From Grammothele lineata (Eukaryota; Basidiomycota; Agaricomycetes; Polyporales; Polyporaceae): a stretch of 64,000 nucleotides of DNA. Positions 13,487 through 26,065 of the stretch are shown piece by piece; the first letter of the stretch is position 1; the number at the start of each line of letters is the position of its first letter. The position numbers were made by a program, and so were the translations under genes. The stretch covers positions 162,246 to 226,245 of the forward strand of contig NDFF03000138.1 of the NCBI GenBank assembly GCA_002150815.3, written 5' to 3'. The notes below the pieces were generated by a model. The model was given only the letters and a program-made list of their open reading frames with translations. It ran no database searches and had not been told where the DNA came from.

Positions 13487-16400
13487 TCGTCCTATGGTTC
13501 CCTGGGAGCATCTTCTTTTTTCATCTTTTAAGACCGCATAACGCCACATCGCCGAAGGCGGAACATTGCCCGGCCACGACTCGTACTATATCCACCTAAT
13601 TCTGTCCTCGCAGAGGTTGTACTTGTGTTGCACTTATCACATCCATGAAGCACTTCCGCTCCTAGTACCACGCCGCAGAGAGTGAATAGTGCCCGACTCG
13701 CGCGAGATGCACGGTTGTCCCCAGATTACCGCCTCGTTTGCGCACGCAGACTGCGTGCGTCGTGCAAGCTGACCATACGAGTAGCAAGACGGCATGTTTC
13801 GTACGGATTGGGATCCCTGCGCGCGCCACGCGTGCAACACGCTCAGGTGTGTGTTCATCGCGTGCCGCACGTTCTTCCTGTCTCACTCAACTTCCGTCCG
13901 CAACTATGCTGCATGCGCGAAACCGGCAGTAATTCCGGCAGGTTTTCGTTTGACGGATTAAACAGAATTGGGATATTGGGAGTACTGAATTGCTGACTAC
14001 GTTCTCGACGTATCAACACTAGATATTCGCAAACACAGTGATAGCACTCAATGGTGTTCGTGGACAAACCGCATTGCTACTGACCACCAGACTTAGCGGC
14101 CCCGGCCTTCATATACATCTCATGTTTAGCCAGCATCTCTGACAACCTGTCCGTTCTTGAACCGATGCATCCAATCCTTGCAGTCTCCACAGGGTTCCTC
14201 ACCGAAGATGGCCAGGGTACTGAGCTCGGGCCGGAACCCGACTTCCAGAAGCATTTCGTGGAGCTCCTTCTCTAGTATGTCGGGCGAAAGATTCAGCAAA
14301 GGGACGCGCAAAGGTTGCTTCGAGGCACGTATTCGTGTACAGCCAGCCAGTCTTCTTATCTCCTGCCTTCACCAGGTATGTGTAGAATATCACCCATGGG
14401 GGGCCGCCCTCTGGAAGAGTGATGACTTACCCCACCCTTAGAGCGGCCTCCTCTGTGAGGCCACACAAAAGCAAACTACAGAACAACAGGAACGAAGGCT
14501 GTCTCGTGGTGACGCGTGCATGCTCACCTTGAGATGTTGCTTCTTGCTCGGTTGACATGAGTGTAAAGGGAGAGAGCCTCGAGTCAGACGACGGTTATTC
14601 CCGGGCGAGCTGGTTGACAACTTGGACGGGGAGTTAAACACATTCATACCCCGCTGACCATTTCCCCATCGTGTAGTAGCACCCCTTCAGCCTACTCTCG
14701 TACCTTTCCTCCCAAACACCCTCGCTGTGATAGCCGTTATCGCTTTTTTCTATAGGATGCCTTCCCTCGAACAGCTCAAACGGTCCTTACTAACCCTGGC
14801 GCTGAGATGCCGCGCCGGGAACATCATGTCTTTTCGTCCACCTCGCTAGTGCTGGCCCCTGGTGCCTTCTCACACTTCCCGACTCCCCCGCAGGAGTGGC
14901 ACAGTGGCACTACGTCGCACGGGCGGCCGAGTATGTATTCGGTCCTTCGGACCCGCGGCTGACGCTCATTAACGTTGCGTCTATGGGAACGACGAGACTC
15001 GAGTCTGTGGACCGAGCGGGCCTTGTGTACACGCCAAACGGCGTTAGCATTTAAGCTCTACCACGACACGAAGGCGAGCGCGGAGAAGTGGTCGTCCCGG
15101 GCCGACAGTCGTGGCCAGATATCTACGACCTACCGCTAGTCGGTCCCTTGGCATTCGCATATGCTAGTGAAGGGATGTCGAGAAAACATGGATAGATTCG
15201 AGAGGCTCGAGATAGGGGATTTGTATGGCCTGATTGACGCAGTAGTAGGACAATTGTGGTTTTAAACAGCAGTGCCGGCACCAACGGCATTAGCTAGCAT
15301 AAATCAGCTGTGCGCAAGGATTGAATCAATAGAGCAGTTCACTCCGGACTCCCCTGGAGTTCACACCCAGCCGCATGAACGACCGCCATCGACGCTCAAG
15401 GCCTCAGCGCCAAACGGGTCCACGAACGGTCTCCGCAAGTCTGGGCGAATGCCACCGCCAGCCGAATTTCATTGTTGGATCGTAAGTTAACGGCGACCAA
15501 GAATACACAACGCATGCGGTACGGTCCACACCCGAGTCTCTACGTATTGAACGTCGAACGCTCGACGGCCACGACACGGCGTTGGCGTGCACCGCGCGCA
15601 TCCCGTGTCTATCCATTCGTTCATCCGGGGCTGGAGAATCCGCACCGATCGCTGTGAGGAGGTAACGCCGCGCTGCCAGGTGGCGTGGGACGGAGGAGCG
15701 CACGCCGTGTTGTCCTTGTCCTAGGAGGGCAGGGTCCACGGTACGTACTACGGACGACGGTTCCACAAGGACTGACAGCGGTGTTGCCGTATAGGGATGG
15801 CAGGGACGCCGTAAGGCCCGCGCCGGGTATCGCGGAAAGGTGCACGCCGCGATGCGTAGCTGGAGCGGAAGGAAAGTAGCACACGTGGTCGATAATAGTC
15901 GGATAGACCCATGGGGGAATTTGTCATGAAGAAAGCGCGGGTCCGTGTTCGAGTTCGAGTTCTAGCGCGAGTATAACGGCAGACCTATGATAGAATGGAA
16001 GCTTCGAGGGGGCAAAACCTTGGGGGAGAGCCAAGATGGTCTCTTTCGGATTCGAGCTTCGGAAGAAGAGTCGGGGCCGTTCTGTGGGTCGTAAGAGCTG
16101 CGGCGTAGGGTACAAGCTCGGGGGCTGTGTGAGGTTACTGCTATTAGGCCAGGAGTCGCGGTTCAGTGTCTGGACGCTTGTGGACGAATGAGGCTGATCG
16201 TAGTGGCCGTGGGCTGAATAGAGAGCGTTGTCTCGGCTAGTTCTGGAGCAAGTCAATACATCGGCAGGGCGGAGGCTTGTGCCTCTTGTATTTCTGTGCT
16301 TCGGTGACAACAAGGCTGTGAATCAAACCACGAACACACCCGGTAGCAGGTTCTTCTGCCAAATTCATGATTCACGATTGCTGGGGACAGTGCTGCGGCG

Positions 16401-19400
16401 CTTCTATCTGTTCAATATCTCCGACCGCGTGCAATATATACGTGCAGTGCCGTATCAGTCATTTCACATTGGATAGAATACGTACCCTGGACGGCGCCTG
16501 GCGAGCCCTGGTAGCACCGATTTTCTACGGCCTGAACTCCTTTGGATTGAAGGGCACTCGCGCGGAAGAATGGCGGTGACGGAGGCGTAAGGAGTAGAAG
16601 CCTGAAAAGAACGCTGGGATAGGTAAGCGTTGTCAAAGCGAGAAAGAGGCAGCCACAACTCACAGGCACAATATGAACGAGTTCCAGATCCGGACTTGCC
16701 AACCAGGGCTGTGCCATACCCAGAACTACTACTTAACCTCATTACCGTTCAACGTCGATTCACGCCTAGGCAGCCAAGGGGTTTTGTGAGGGGCTGTGCT
16801 ATCCAGTGCTATAGATGCGGATGAGCGCAAGACATACGTCATATATACATACCATCGAGGGGCAATCGTGACGGTCTCGCGACCACTTCGTCCCGAGTCT
16901 GAGGAGTTTGTCCGGGTCGCTGGAGCTGTGCGTTTTAGAGTCGACAACACGAGCCACCTAGGCCCGGAAGGGTCATCAACCCGAGATCCGGGAGCAGAAC
17001 GATTCGAGCGTACGTGACGTATGTCATGGTGCATGTCCATGCGATCGAGAGGTGGGCCGATTCGGAGCTGCGCGGTGGGTGCGGTGTCAGGTACTGTGGT
17101 GCGCAGGGGGACCTCCACGGTGACAGCCACGCATACTACTTAATCCCTATAAGAAGACGTAGCGCGATCAACCGAGTCACCTCGAGGCGTCTCGTACACA
17201 TACACTTCGAACACTTACACCGGAACCGCGCGTGGGGTTGAACCCAAAGATTGTTATGTAGTAACAAAGTTCACTAGGAAGCCCGCAAGCTGGCGTTCAA
17301 ACACTGCGCATGCGATGATGATCGACATGGACGTCAACACTCAGGACGCCCGGGCCTCGTGCCGAAAGTCCGCACGCGGCGGAACGCCCGCCCCGTCGGC
17401 TGACGAAAGCGGAAGTGGGTCTCGCGCCGATCTGATGCTCTCCTGGTCCAAATTCCGGCCCTGGGCGGCACCACGCCGCGGCGGCTGCGGCCAGGGGTCG
17501 ACGCGCGTCGCCGTGCCGGACGCGAGCGAGCGCTGCCGGCGGCCGAGCCCCGCGGCTCGTCACTGATCTTGATGGGCGCTTCGTTCGATTACACCCGGGC
17601 TTTTATCGGCGTCTTGTGAAATCGTGATGGATGGGTGCTTTTGAGTGGTGGGATGTGGTGGGATGTGTGGAATGTAGAGAGGCTCGCGATGCGCTAGCGG
17701 GTCTGAAACAAACGGTACGAGTGCGCAGCGTTGAGGAAACGAACGTTCTGAGATACATCAAGTTGTCGCGTACGTACTTATAGATGTAGAAGAGGGGCGA
17801 GAAGCCGCTGCTGTAACGTACGTAGGCTCGAGACCAAACCATAAGTACTGTATTCCCGCATACATACAGTACGCGCACGCAGGTGCGACTCGCATCCTCG
17901 TCGGCGTGGCGACGACGATTAAATTTCAATGATTTTAGCAAACTTTGACGGAGGGAGGCGCCAGAACTGAAAAGACCTCCGGTCGGGTAGCGCGGCATCT
18001 CCGAGCGGGCTCTCCTGGGCCCTTGTGCGCTCTCCCGATCGGCGATGGGCATGCCTGTTGGCGTTACGCCGCCGGGGTGACCCACCTCGAGCTCCTGGGG
18101 CTGGTTTGAAACCGACCGACAGTTTGCGCGTGCGGCGTGCGGCGTGCAGCGGGAGGGCTTTGGGCTCCGGGCTTCGACGAAAAAGAAGCTGCCCTCGGAC
18201 TCGCGCGACGCGTGTATCGTAACGGTACCGCCTTGTCGAGTGAAGGCGGAGAAAGGCGCAGGTACGCGCGGGTGGGGTGAGAAAGGGTATGGACGTAACA
18301 CAGGATGCGGGAGGACCTCAGGACCTGGCACGGGCAGACGACGACTTTTTCTCGTCAATGTCGCGCTCGAGCGGCGTCCCGGATCGCCCTCCCGTGCGCG
18401 TTCCATGGAACCGTCGCAGAGACCCACGAGATTCGCAAGATGGGCGTGATCTATGCGCCACTGCCGCCGGCAGCGCGTCTTCGTCTCACGGACGCGGTTC
18501 GTGCCCGTCGCATCTTTCGCGCCTGGTTTGCTGGGAAGGACGTTTGTCGCGCCTTCAAAGTTGAGGATCAGGGATACGCTCCACGGCGCGGATATCAGGG
18601 ACTTGAGCGGCGGTGCCGCCTCGCGCGCTGCGAGCGGTAACCTGCGATACAAGGGCTGCGCGCGGGGCACTGGGGGCCGTGAAACAGTAGTGAACTCGCT
18701 GGAGGGTCGGGCGGCAGCGACGCGTTCCCATCACCGCCGTGTCGTGGCCGGGGCGCGCGTCGCGCGGTAATGTGGCGGGGGACGCGTGGCGGTGCTTCAG
18801 AGCCGCGTTGTGCAGACGTGCACACCCCGAGGGCGACGGAGTCGTACAGGAGAGCTGTGTGTTGGACGTGACAGTGCTGACAGCGGGTAGACAGCGACGG
18901 GCTGCGCGCGGAGGGAGAACTATACCAGACTATACCTCAGAGAGAATGCGCGCGGCGTCGCGACGGCGAAGACGGGGAGCAAAGAGAGAGGGCCTGGCCA
19001 GAGCGGAGGACCGGTGCGCCCTTTCGCGCGTTGCGCGGGTCAGAATGGAGAGCGTCAAGGGAGGATGATTGGCGTCGGTGATGTGTTGGGGCCCCAGAGC
19101 TATGGAGGACGCTAGCGGGCTGATCACGGGGACGGCGAGGAGCACACGGCCGAGAGAAGTTCAGGGTGGCCCTGAGGCCCGGACGCGAGCGAATGGGAGA
19201 AGGGGCCGTCGGTGGAAGGTGGGGGAAGCGCTGTAGAAGGGGTCGGAAGGAAGGCGACGTCGGGCGGGGTAGGGGCGAGCAGGGTTTTTGTGTGGGGCAG
19301 ACATAGGAATGTGGAGGGCGGAAAGGAGACGGGGCGAGAGGACGTGGAGGAGGACGTCGGGCGCGTGGTCGTATGGGCGTCGGCCGGGGGGTGGGTCCGT

Positions 19401-19853
19401 CGGGAGCGGGAGGAGAAAAGGAGTCAGAGATGTCGTCTGAGGAGGGGCTTTGTCAGCAATCGCGAACGTTGCCTGCGGGGAGACGCCCGTCTGCGCCTGC
19501 GGCCGAGCCTGTCAGTGTCTCTGCTTGCGCAACCCCGGCGTTGCCCGTCCCGTGCCAGCGCCTCCCGCCTTCATTCCCGCCGCCAGTCCGACAAGATCCT
19601 CGTCCGCTTCTCACCGCAAGCCACCCCTCCTTCTCCTCCTCCACCACCGTCTCTCCTCCTGCCGCTTCCCCGCTGGGCATCCTCCTGCTCAGCAAGTGTT
19701 TCGTCTGCTCGCCCGCCGCGCTCGGCGCACCTCTCCCCTCGCATCCCCATCTGCACCGCTCGCGGGCTTACTCAGCACCTTCCAAGCCCCTCCCGCCCAG
19801 ACCGTTTCGCCCCCTAAGCCGTCCCCTGCTCACGCAAGCCACCGCTGCCCGCC
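13487..19853. other. 6.4-kb gene-poor region
   Basis: Apart from the relic at 14077-14558, I find no supported gene. Roughly 14-17.3 kb looks less GC-rich than the neighbouring genes and has many stops in all frames, which fits decayed repeat or transposon DNA, but I recognise no transposase, reverse transcriptase, LTR or terminal repeat. 17.3-19.2 kb is GC-rich with chance open frames. The last 300 bases are strongly pyrimidine-rich and look like the promoter and leader of the Yap1-like gene. Confidence 0.5.
14077..14558 (-). pseudogene. Frameshifted relic of an unidentified gene
   Basis: Three adjacent segments on the minus strand look protein-like but lie in different frames. They are VIFYTYLVKAGDKKTGWLYT (about 14390-14330), LNLSPDILEKELHEMLLEVG continuing to GEEPCGDCKDWMHRF (about 14310-14150), and LSEMLAKHEMYMKAGAAKSG ending in a stop at 14077. 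A possible first exon starts with ATG at 14558 (MSTEQEATSQ) and can be spliced across about 130 nt to the first segment. No usable introns explain the two later frame changes, so I read this as a decayed gene or one with sequence errors. I do not recognise the family. The CxxC pair could bind metal, but that is only a guess. Confidence 0.35.
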
Positions 19854-21994
19854 ATGAACTTCTCCACGTCAGACATGCACTCCTTCTGGGACATCGCGCA
19901 GCAGCCCGACTCGTTCTCCGCGCTCCCCGACGACGACTTCCTCGCCTTCCTCCAGAAGCAGTTCCCCGGCGCCGTCGGCGCGGCCCAGCAGCCGCCCCTC
20001 TCCTTCGACAACCCCGACGGCGTCAACCCGCAGAGCATCAACAGCTTCCCCCCGCCGCCCAACCTCAGCCCGCCCTCGAGCGACAGCAGCCCAAGCCCGC
20101 CGAGCACCCACCACGACTCGAGCGCGTCCCGGAGGCAGTCGGGCGTCTTCGCCAACAACGGGGGCGCCCCCTCCGCCTCCGAGTCGCCCCAGCAGCAGCC
20201 CGCCCAGATCGAGGACAGCTCGCTCAAGCGCAAGGCTGGCACCGACTCTTGGGACGAGCCACAGCACAAGTCGCAGCACACCTCTTGTACGTCTCCCCAC
20301 TTCCCTTTCGCGCGCTATCGCTAGGGCTTCCGCCTGCTGGGAGCGGCTTTGTCATCATCTCACATCGCATACGTTCTCCCAGCATCCGGCAACTCCGGCA
20401 AAAAGACGAGCTCGGCGAGCGCTCGCCGCAAGCCTGGTGCGCCGCAGGTGAGCAGATCTGGCGAGGGGACGATCCGAGATGGGGGTTCCTGACGATCGTG
20501 GATAGGATGAAATACGCCTTATGAAGAGGAAAGAGCAGAACCGGGCTGCTCAGCGTGCCTTCCGCGAACGGAAGGAAAAGCACGTCCGAGATGTATGTGT
20601 TGTTCTTTGTCGGATCGTGGTCAGTAGAGACTCAACGTTGTCTCGTTTGTTAGCTTGAAGATAAGGTCGCCGCTCTCGAAGCGAAGAACCAATTAACGGA
20701 GCAGGAGAACGAAAACCTCCGCGACCTCCTGCAACGCCTCCAGAACGAGAACATGATGCTCAAGCAGGCCGCGTTCACCTTCACCGCACCCCGCAACAAC
20801 CAACCGACCGAATCAAATAACCAGCAAGCCGCATTCAACACCCACCCGATGTCGTTCAACTTCTCGACGCCCGACTCGGGCGCGGGCAAGTCGCCGATGC
20901 AGATGCAGTCCCCGCCGTCGCAGGACTACCTGAACCTGAACTCGCTGATCTCGTTCGACCCGAACAGCTTCTCGACGGACGACATGGGCGACAGCATGGA
21001 CATGGACGTGCCCTTCGCGCAGAACGCGAGCCAGTACAAGACGATCGCGAGCAACCCCCTGTTCATGTCCTTCGCGGACTCCTCCCCCGCCGACAACTCC
21101 TCCCTCATGATGGGCGGCTCACAGGGGGGGTACGCCCCGATGAACTTCGACGGCCCGAGCTTCGGCAGCGGGGTGGGCGGCGATGGGGGGTGGGGGACGT
21201 CCGACAGCGGGAGCCAGGACCCGCTCGACCAGCTCTTCGGGGGCGGCTTCATGTCCGCCGCGGGCGGGGTCGACTTCCAGGCGCTCCTCACGGGCCCCCC
21301 TAGTGCGCTCTCGCCGGTGTCGCACGCGTCGCTGCGCACGCCGTCGCTCACCGCCTCGTCGTCGTCTTCGCCCGCGGCGCAGACCCCCGGGGGAGCGGGC
21401 GCGGGGGGGAAGACGGACCAGTGCCCGAGGACGAAGGCGGAGCTGGAGAGGAAGATCGCGGAGGAGGGCCAGTCGAGCTTCGTGCAGAGCCCCAGTGCCT
21501 CCCCTGTGTCCGCGTCGAATTCCCCCTCGGACACCACGACGGGGGCCGACAACAAGACGGGCGCGGGCGACGAATCGGCGGGGCCGGCGTGCGACGTCGG
21601 GTTCGCGCCGTTCCTACGCAAGGCGAGCGGGGCGGACGGGGGCACGCCGTTCGTGATGTGCCGCGGCTCGAGCTTCCCGAAGACGGCGAAGAGCGACAAG
21701 AACGTGGAGGTGCTCACCGCGTGGCGGACGATCACGTCCAACCCGCAGTTTAAGGTGTGTCTCTCCCTCCCCCTTCCCCGTTGTTACCGTCACCGTGTGG
21801 TGGCGAGGAAAAAAGGGCGTGGAGGCTAAGCGATTGAACGGGCCCAGGACGTGGACATCAACGAGCTCTGCACGGAGTTCACGAACAAGGCGCGGTGCGA
21901 CGGGACGAAGGTCGTGCTCGAGCCCGAGGGCGTGCACCATATCATCGAGACGCTCGCGGCGCGGCAGGCGGCGAACCAGGCGGGCAAGAAGTAG
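19854..21994 (+). CDS. yap1: Yap1/Pap1-type bZIP transcription factor (oxidative stress)
   Basis: Yap1/Pap1 proteins sense peroxides and thiol-reactive compounds through C-terminal cysteines, stay in the nucleus when oxidised, and activate antioxidant genes. Exons 19854-20286, 20383-20447, 20506-20592, 20654-21754 and 21848-21994 give 610 residues. The basic region (about 167-195) has the fungal Pap1 signature NRAAQRAFRERKEKHVRD, and a leucine zipper with LEDKVAALEAKNQLTEQENE follows directly. The C-terminal cysteine-rich domain holds four cysteines, in GPACDVGF, TPFVMCRGSSFPK, INELCTEF and KARCDGTKVVLEPEGVH. That domain is split by the last intron. The middle is Ser/Asn/Gln-rich. The Crm1 export signal and disulfide pairing are known for the family, not shown here. 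Confidence 0.95.
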
Positions 21995-22020
21995 GAGGGG
22001 GCGCACCGGCGTGCCCCGCC

Positions 22021-22085
<65 letters not shown>

Positions 22086-24951
22086 ACATTCAGTTCGGTC
22101 GTGTTGCGCTCTGCTGCGCTTGCTCTCGGTCCTCGCCTCGCTCTCGCTCTCGTCCTCAACGGTCCGTGGGGTTTTCAACGGGACTCGTCATCTCTACGCA
22201 TAGCAAGTGCAAGTACGGCTACGGCATCGCATCCGCCCGTGTCCGCACCGCGCCACGACCACGACCTCAACGTCCGGTTCGTTCCTCTTCCATCGCCATC
22301 GTCATCGTCATCGTCATCGCCATCAACATCGTCATCCATCGATTTTTTATTCCATCCATCCGTCTCGTTCACCTCGTCGACATCCATGTATCACATCGCT
22401 TCAACCCCGGGTAAACGACTTTAATTGGCCGCATATACGCACACGCACACGCACTCGCACTCGCACTCGCACTCGCACGCACACTCACTCGCTCGGGGAT
22501 TCGCGGAGAAGCAAGACAGTCGGACAGTCAGGCGGACAGGACGGGCAAGACACGGGCGGCGCGCCTCGGCCGCTCGTCTAGAGTTCAGGTTCAGGGCAGG
22601 AGGACGGTGGAGTGGGGCCGGAGCAAGCAGGGCACCCAAGGGAAAGAAGGTTGCCGCAGACGCCGCAGAGTTCGAGAGAACAGGGAACAGGGAACAGGGA
22701 GGAGGGAAGAGAAGCGGCCGTCGGGTCTCCGCCAACCGGGCTCTCGGGCGATGGGCCGCCGGGGCGTTCGTCCGCCACCGCTGGTCAGGAGACCTGGGAG
22801 CTGAGAGCCGAGCAAGGTCCGACGCTCGAGCTTGCGCTTGCATTTGCGCTCAAGGCCCGGCGCGCCTGGGGCTGGGACTAGGGCGTCGAGCGGGGCGCAC
22901 GATCGCGCGCGCATACACACACCTTCATGCGTGCGTGCGTGCGTACGGCGGCCGGTGGGTACGGTGGGGTGTCGACGTCCAGACGTACGTACGCTCCGTC
23001 TGGTCTGGGTTTGGCCTTTCCGGCCTGAGCCTCTTTTCGCGCCACTGCGGCGTTCGTGCGTCCGCGCCGCGATTCCTGTTTCGTCGGCCTCTCTCGTTCT
23101 TCCTGCCAGTTGAGTTGGGTTTCGTGGACCCGTCTCTGCGTTTCTCCACTTCCTCCGCGCCGTGTTCCTGGTGCAGTCCTGCCTCCTGCTCTGTTCGCTC
23201 TTCCCGCTCTACCCCACTCGTCTACTTAATTTCTTCCCGCCTTTGCCTCGCCTTGGCTGTTGCGTTCGCGCAGCCGCCTTAACCCTGCGTTGGCGTTGCC
23301 CCCTTCGTCAGTGCTGTCTGCCCCCCTCCCTTCGTATGTGCTTAGGTTGTCCCGCTTTATCTTCTCTCTTCTTTCATCACCATTACCATCGCCCTCCCAC
23401 CCTCATCTCTTTTTCCCCGTTGTCCCCGCATATCCCCCACCCCCTGCTGTGTCGATAAGTCGGTCCCGAACGTTGTACATCCGACCCGCGCGCCGCGTGT
23501 ACCCGTACCCCCCGGTCTGTACATTTGCAGTCTGTCTGTGTCTGTGCCTCTCCGTCACAGTCGTCTCCCCTCCCTGTCTCCCCTCCCTCGGTGTCTCGCG
23601 CTCCTCCGCCTGTGTATTATGTATGTTATCGTATCCTTAGCGTAGTTAGCATCCCGCATGTCGCGTCTCGCATGTCTCGCTTCTGTCTCTGGCTCTGGCT
23701 CTGTCTCGAGTGAAATACATAGAAATGCGCAGATGTATGAGGCATGATCGAGCGTCCGGTCTTAGCGTGCATGGAATGTTCTGCATACATATGTGCATAT
23801 ATGCTAACCACCGCCTATAGAGCTCTACAAAACGCAGCTCCGGGATGTCCGGAGTTGTCGACCGACGTCAACGTCGGGTCGATCGTGACATTTGATCAAG
23901 CATACAGAGCCGAATCTCGAGCTCGAGCAAGTCCTTCTCTAGGCTCTAACTAGTACTCTCTGCTCCCGCGCCGTTCCCACAATCGTACAAACTGGCGTGG
24001 GTTTCTCCGTGCCTGGGCTCTCCCGCGGCGAAGCCCCTGTGGGACGCTGTGGGACGTGCTGCAGGGCGTAATCCGTTAAGCCCTAAAGCTACCCAAGCCC
24101 ACGAGGCTATTGTCGTCGCGCGCGAACTCGAGAGAAGGGACGAGTCCGGGGGCGCGACCGCGACCTGCGTACGGCACACGGCGCGGGGACATTTATATAA
24201 GGAAAGCTGGATGCGGAGGGGGGAGAAGGGGCGGGGGGGCGTGGGTGGAGGACGACACGGCCTTGCGCGAGGGTATTGAGTCGCGGGGAGGCGTGGGGAG
24301 GGAGAGGGGAGGTGCGAGCGTCGTGGCATTAGGTGGGCGGGGAGACGGGGAGGGCGGGGAGGACGGAGAGACGGAAAAGGGGTTAGGTGTGCCTTCTGGG
24401 AGAACGTGGATTGCGGGGCTGGGTGTGTCGAGGTAACAGCCTACAGGCTCGAGCCGTCGACGTCTAAACATGGCTGTAACCTAAATCCCGAGTGTGTGCT
24501 GTCGCAGACCTTTTGAGGACGAGGACGCTGCAGCAGCTTGTTTGCACGGAGTAGTATCATGTCAGTGGTCCCTCCCGGTTGGATGGGCTGCGGTAGCACT
24601 GAGACGCATCTGTGATATTCTCGGGACCGGGATAAGTACACTTTGCTATGGAGAACAAAGAACAAAGTTCGTCAGCAGGCCAACGTCCAACCCGCGAATG
24701 GAATGGCGGCACGGTACCGGTATATGCGGAGGCGGGGAATACAAACCGAGCACGCTAGAAGACACGGGGCTACCGTACGCGTGCGACGGAGGCGGCGAGT
24801 ACGTAGATACTGGATCGATCATCGCGCGCTGCAGCAGCAACCTCCTTACCACCGCACACGCTACCAGCACCGTTTACCGCAGCGAGGGCCCACTTGGTGT
24901 TCCGCGAGGCTGTCCTAGGGCCGAGGTTATCACTTATATACGTGCGTTGGA
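21995..24951. other. Intergenic region with several microsatellites
   Basis: This stretch begins with the 3' UTR of the Yap1-like gene and contains the (CTG)20 tract, a CATCGT/CGTCAT-like tract near 22300-22340, an ACTCGC-type tract near 22443-22480 and a TGCG run near 22928-22945. The remainder is pyrimidine-rich or GC-rich. No domain-bearing open frame or RNA gene was found. Confidence 0.5.
22024..22083 (+). repeat. (CTG)20 trinucleotide repeat in the probable Yap1 3' UTR
   Basis: Twenty uninterrupted CTG units begin 29 nt after the Yap1-like stop codon, on the coding strand, so a CUG tract would be present in the mRNA. No spliced coding model includes it; the poly-Leu, poly-Cys and poly-Ala frames through it are artefacts of the repeat. 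Confidence 0.97.
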
Positions 24952-26065
24952 TTACGCCGACTTGGGCTTGGACGCGGACGCGCCGCGGCCGCCGGGCTGG
25001 CCGTAGTAGTAGCGCGTGCGGCCGACGCCTGCGAACCACGCGAGCCTGTGTAGAGCAATGGGGTGTCAGCTGTGAACGTCAGGTTGCTCGGAGGGACGGC
25101 CGAGCGAGTCCGACGGGAACGGGCGCTGGGGGAAAGGGTCGAGCGGTGCAAGGAACGGGCGCGGATATGTACATATGTGTGGATGCGAATATGGATGTAG
25201 AATGTGGACGCATATGTGGATGCGGATGTGGAAAAGACGGGACGGGACGCACCGCATGCCGAGGAGGAAGACGACGAAGGTGATGTTGCCGTGCGTCATC
25301 GAGTTCCACCGCCCGAAGGCGTACTTGAGCTCGTCGGGCAGGCCGACCCAGGACCAGATGATGCTGTCGTGCCAAGCGCGACGTGGGAAAGGCAGTGCGG
25401 CGATGTACAATGGAGTTCGGGAGATGCAGACAGGGTGTGCGAAGTGCGCAGGCGGACGTGCGAACGTGGCGGTTGTGAGGGCGATGCGTTGCGTTGCGTA
25501 GACAGCGGCAAGGTCAGTGCTTGGAAGGTGGCCCTCGGGAGGAGTGGGGGAGGCTTACTGCGTTACCTGGTACACAGATCTCAGTTGACGTTTAAGGAAC
25601 GAATATGCCAGGGACTTACGTCGGCGAGCGCGAGAGCGGTGAAGCTCGCGCCGAGAATACGTTCTTGCGCGACAGGGTCGTTCGGGAGCGCGTCGCGCAC
25701 CGCGCGGAACACGAAGGTGGAGATCAGGCCTAGGAGCATGTAGCCTGGTCATAGCATATGTCAGACCATCAAACGCAGAGAATGATAGGAGAACGCGCAA
25801 TTGCCAAGCTGCCATATGGCCATGGTAGTCCGCGGGTCATTGAGCGTCGAAGGAACGGGCGACCCGTCCGGGATGAGCTGGTGGTGGAACCAAGCGGCTC
25901 CTGGGAAGAGCCATGCCATCACTGCAGGCATAACTGTCGAAGCTATCCAAAGGGTTAGGCCGTGAGGTGTTTGAGGTGGATATGCACGTCTGTACTTGGC
26001 TCGATGTGTAGGAACAACAGCTGGTAGACCCCGGGGAGAGCAGGGAATTTAGATATGAGTGGCAT
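24952..26065 (-). CDS. Small integral membrane protein, DUF7704-like
   Basis: I model five exons: 26065-25996, 25942-25799, 25744-25620, 25533-25253 and 25045-24952, about 237 residues. The N-terminus FPALPGVYQLLFLHIEP leads into a first hydrophobic segment. It is followed by QLGNCYMLLGLISTFVFRAV, GASFTALALAD, then RWNSMTHGNITFVVFLLG and LAWFAGVGRTRYYYGQ. The pattern, four hydrophobic stretches with the N-terminal Pro-Tyr-IEP block and a late WN-GNI motif, resembles the fungal DUF7704 family, whose function is unknown. The second intron needs a GC donor (at 25798), and the start of exon 4 is the least certain boundary. The gene is divergent from chorismate synthase and about 550 bp away. Confidence 0.6.

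Noticed and set aside
17603..18670. 355-codon open frame on the minus strand
   Set aside because: No recognisable motif, Arg/Pro/Ser-rich as expected for chance frames in GC-rich DNA, and no splice or homology support.
21942..22178. Open frames with long Ser, Ala or Cys runs
   Set aside because: They are translations of the (CTG)20 repeat after the Yap1-like stop codon.
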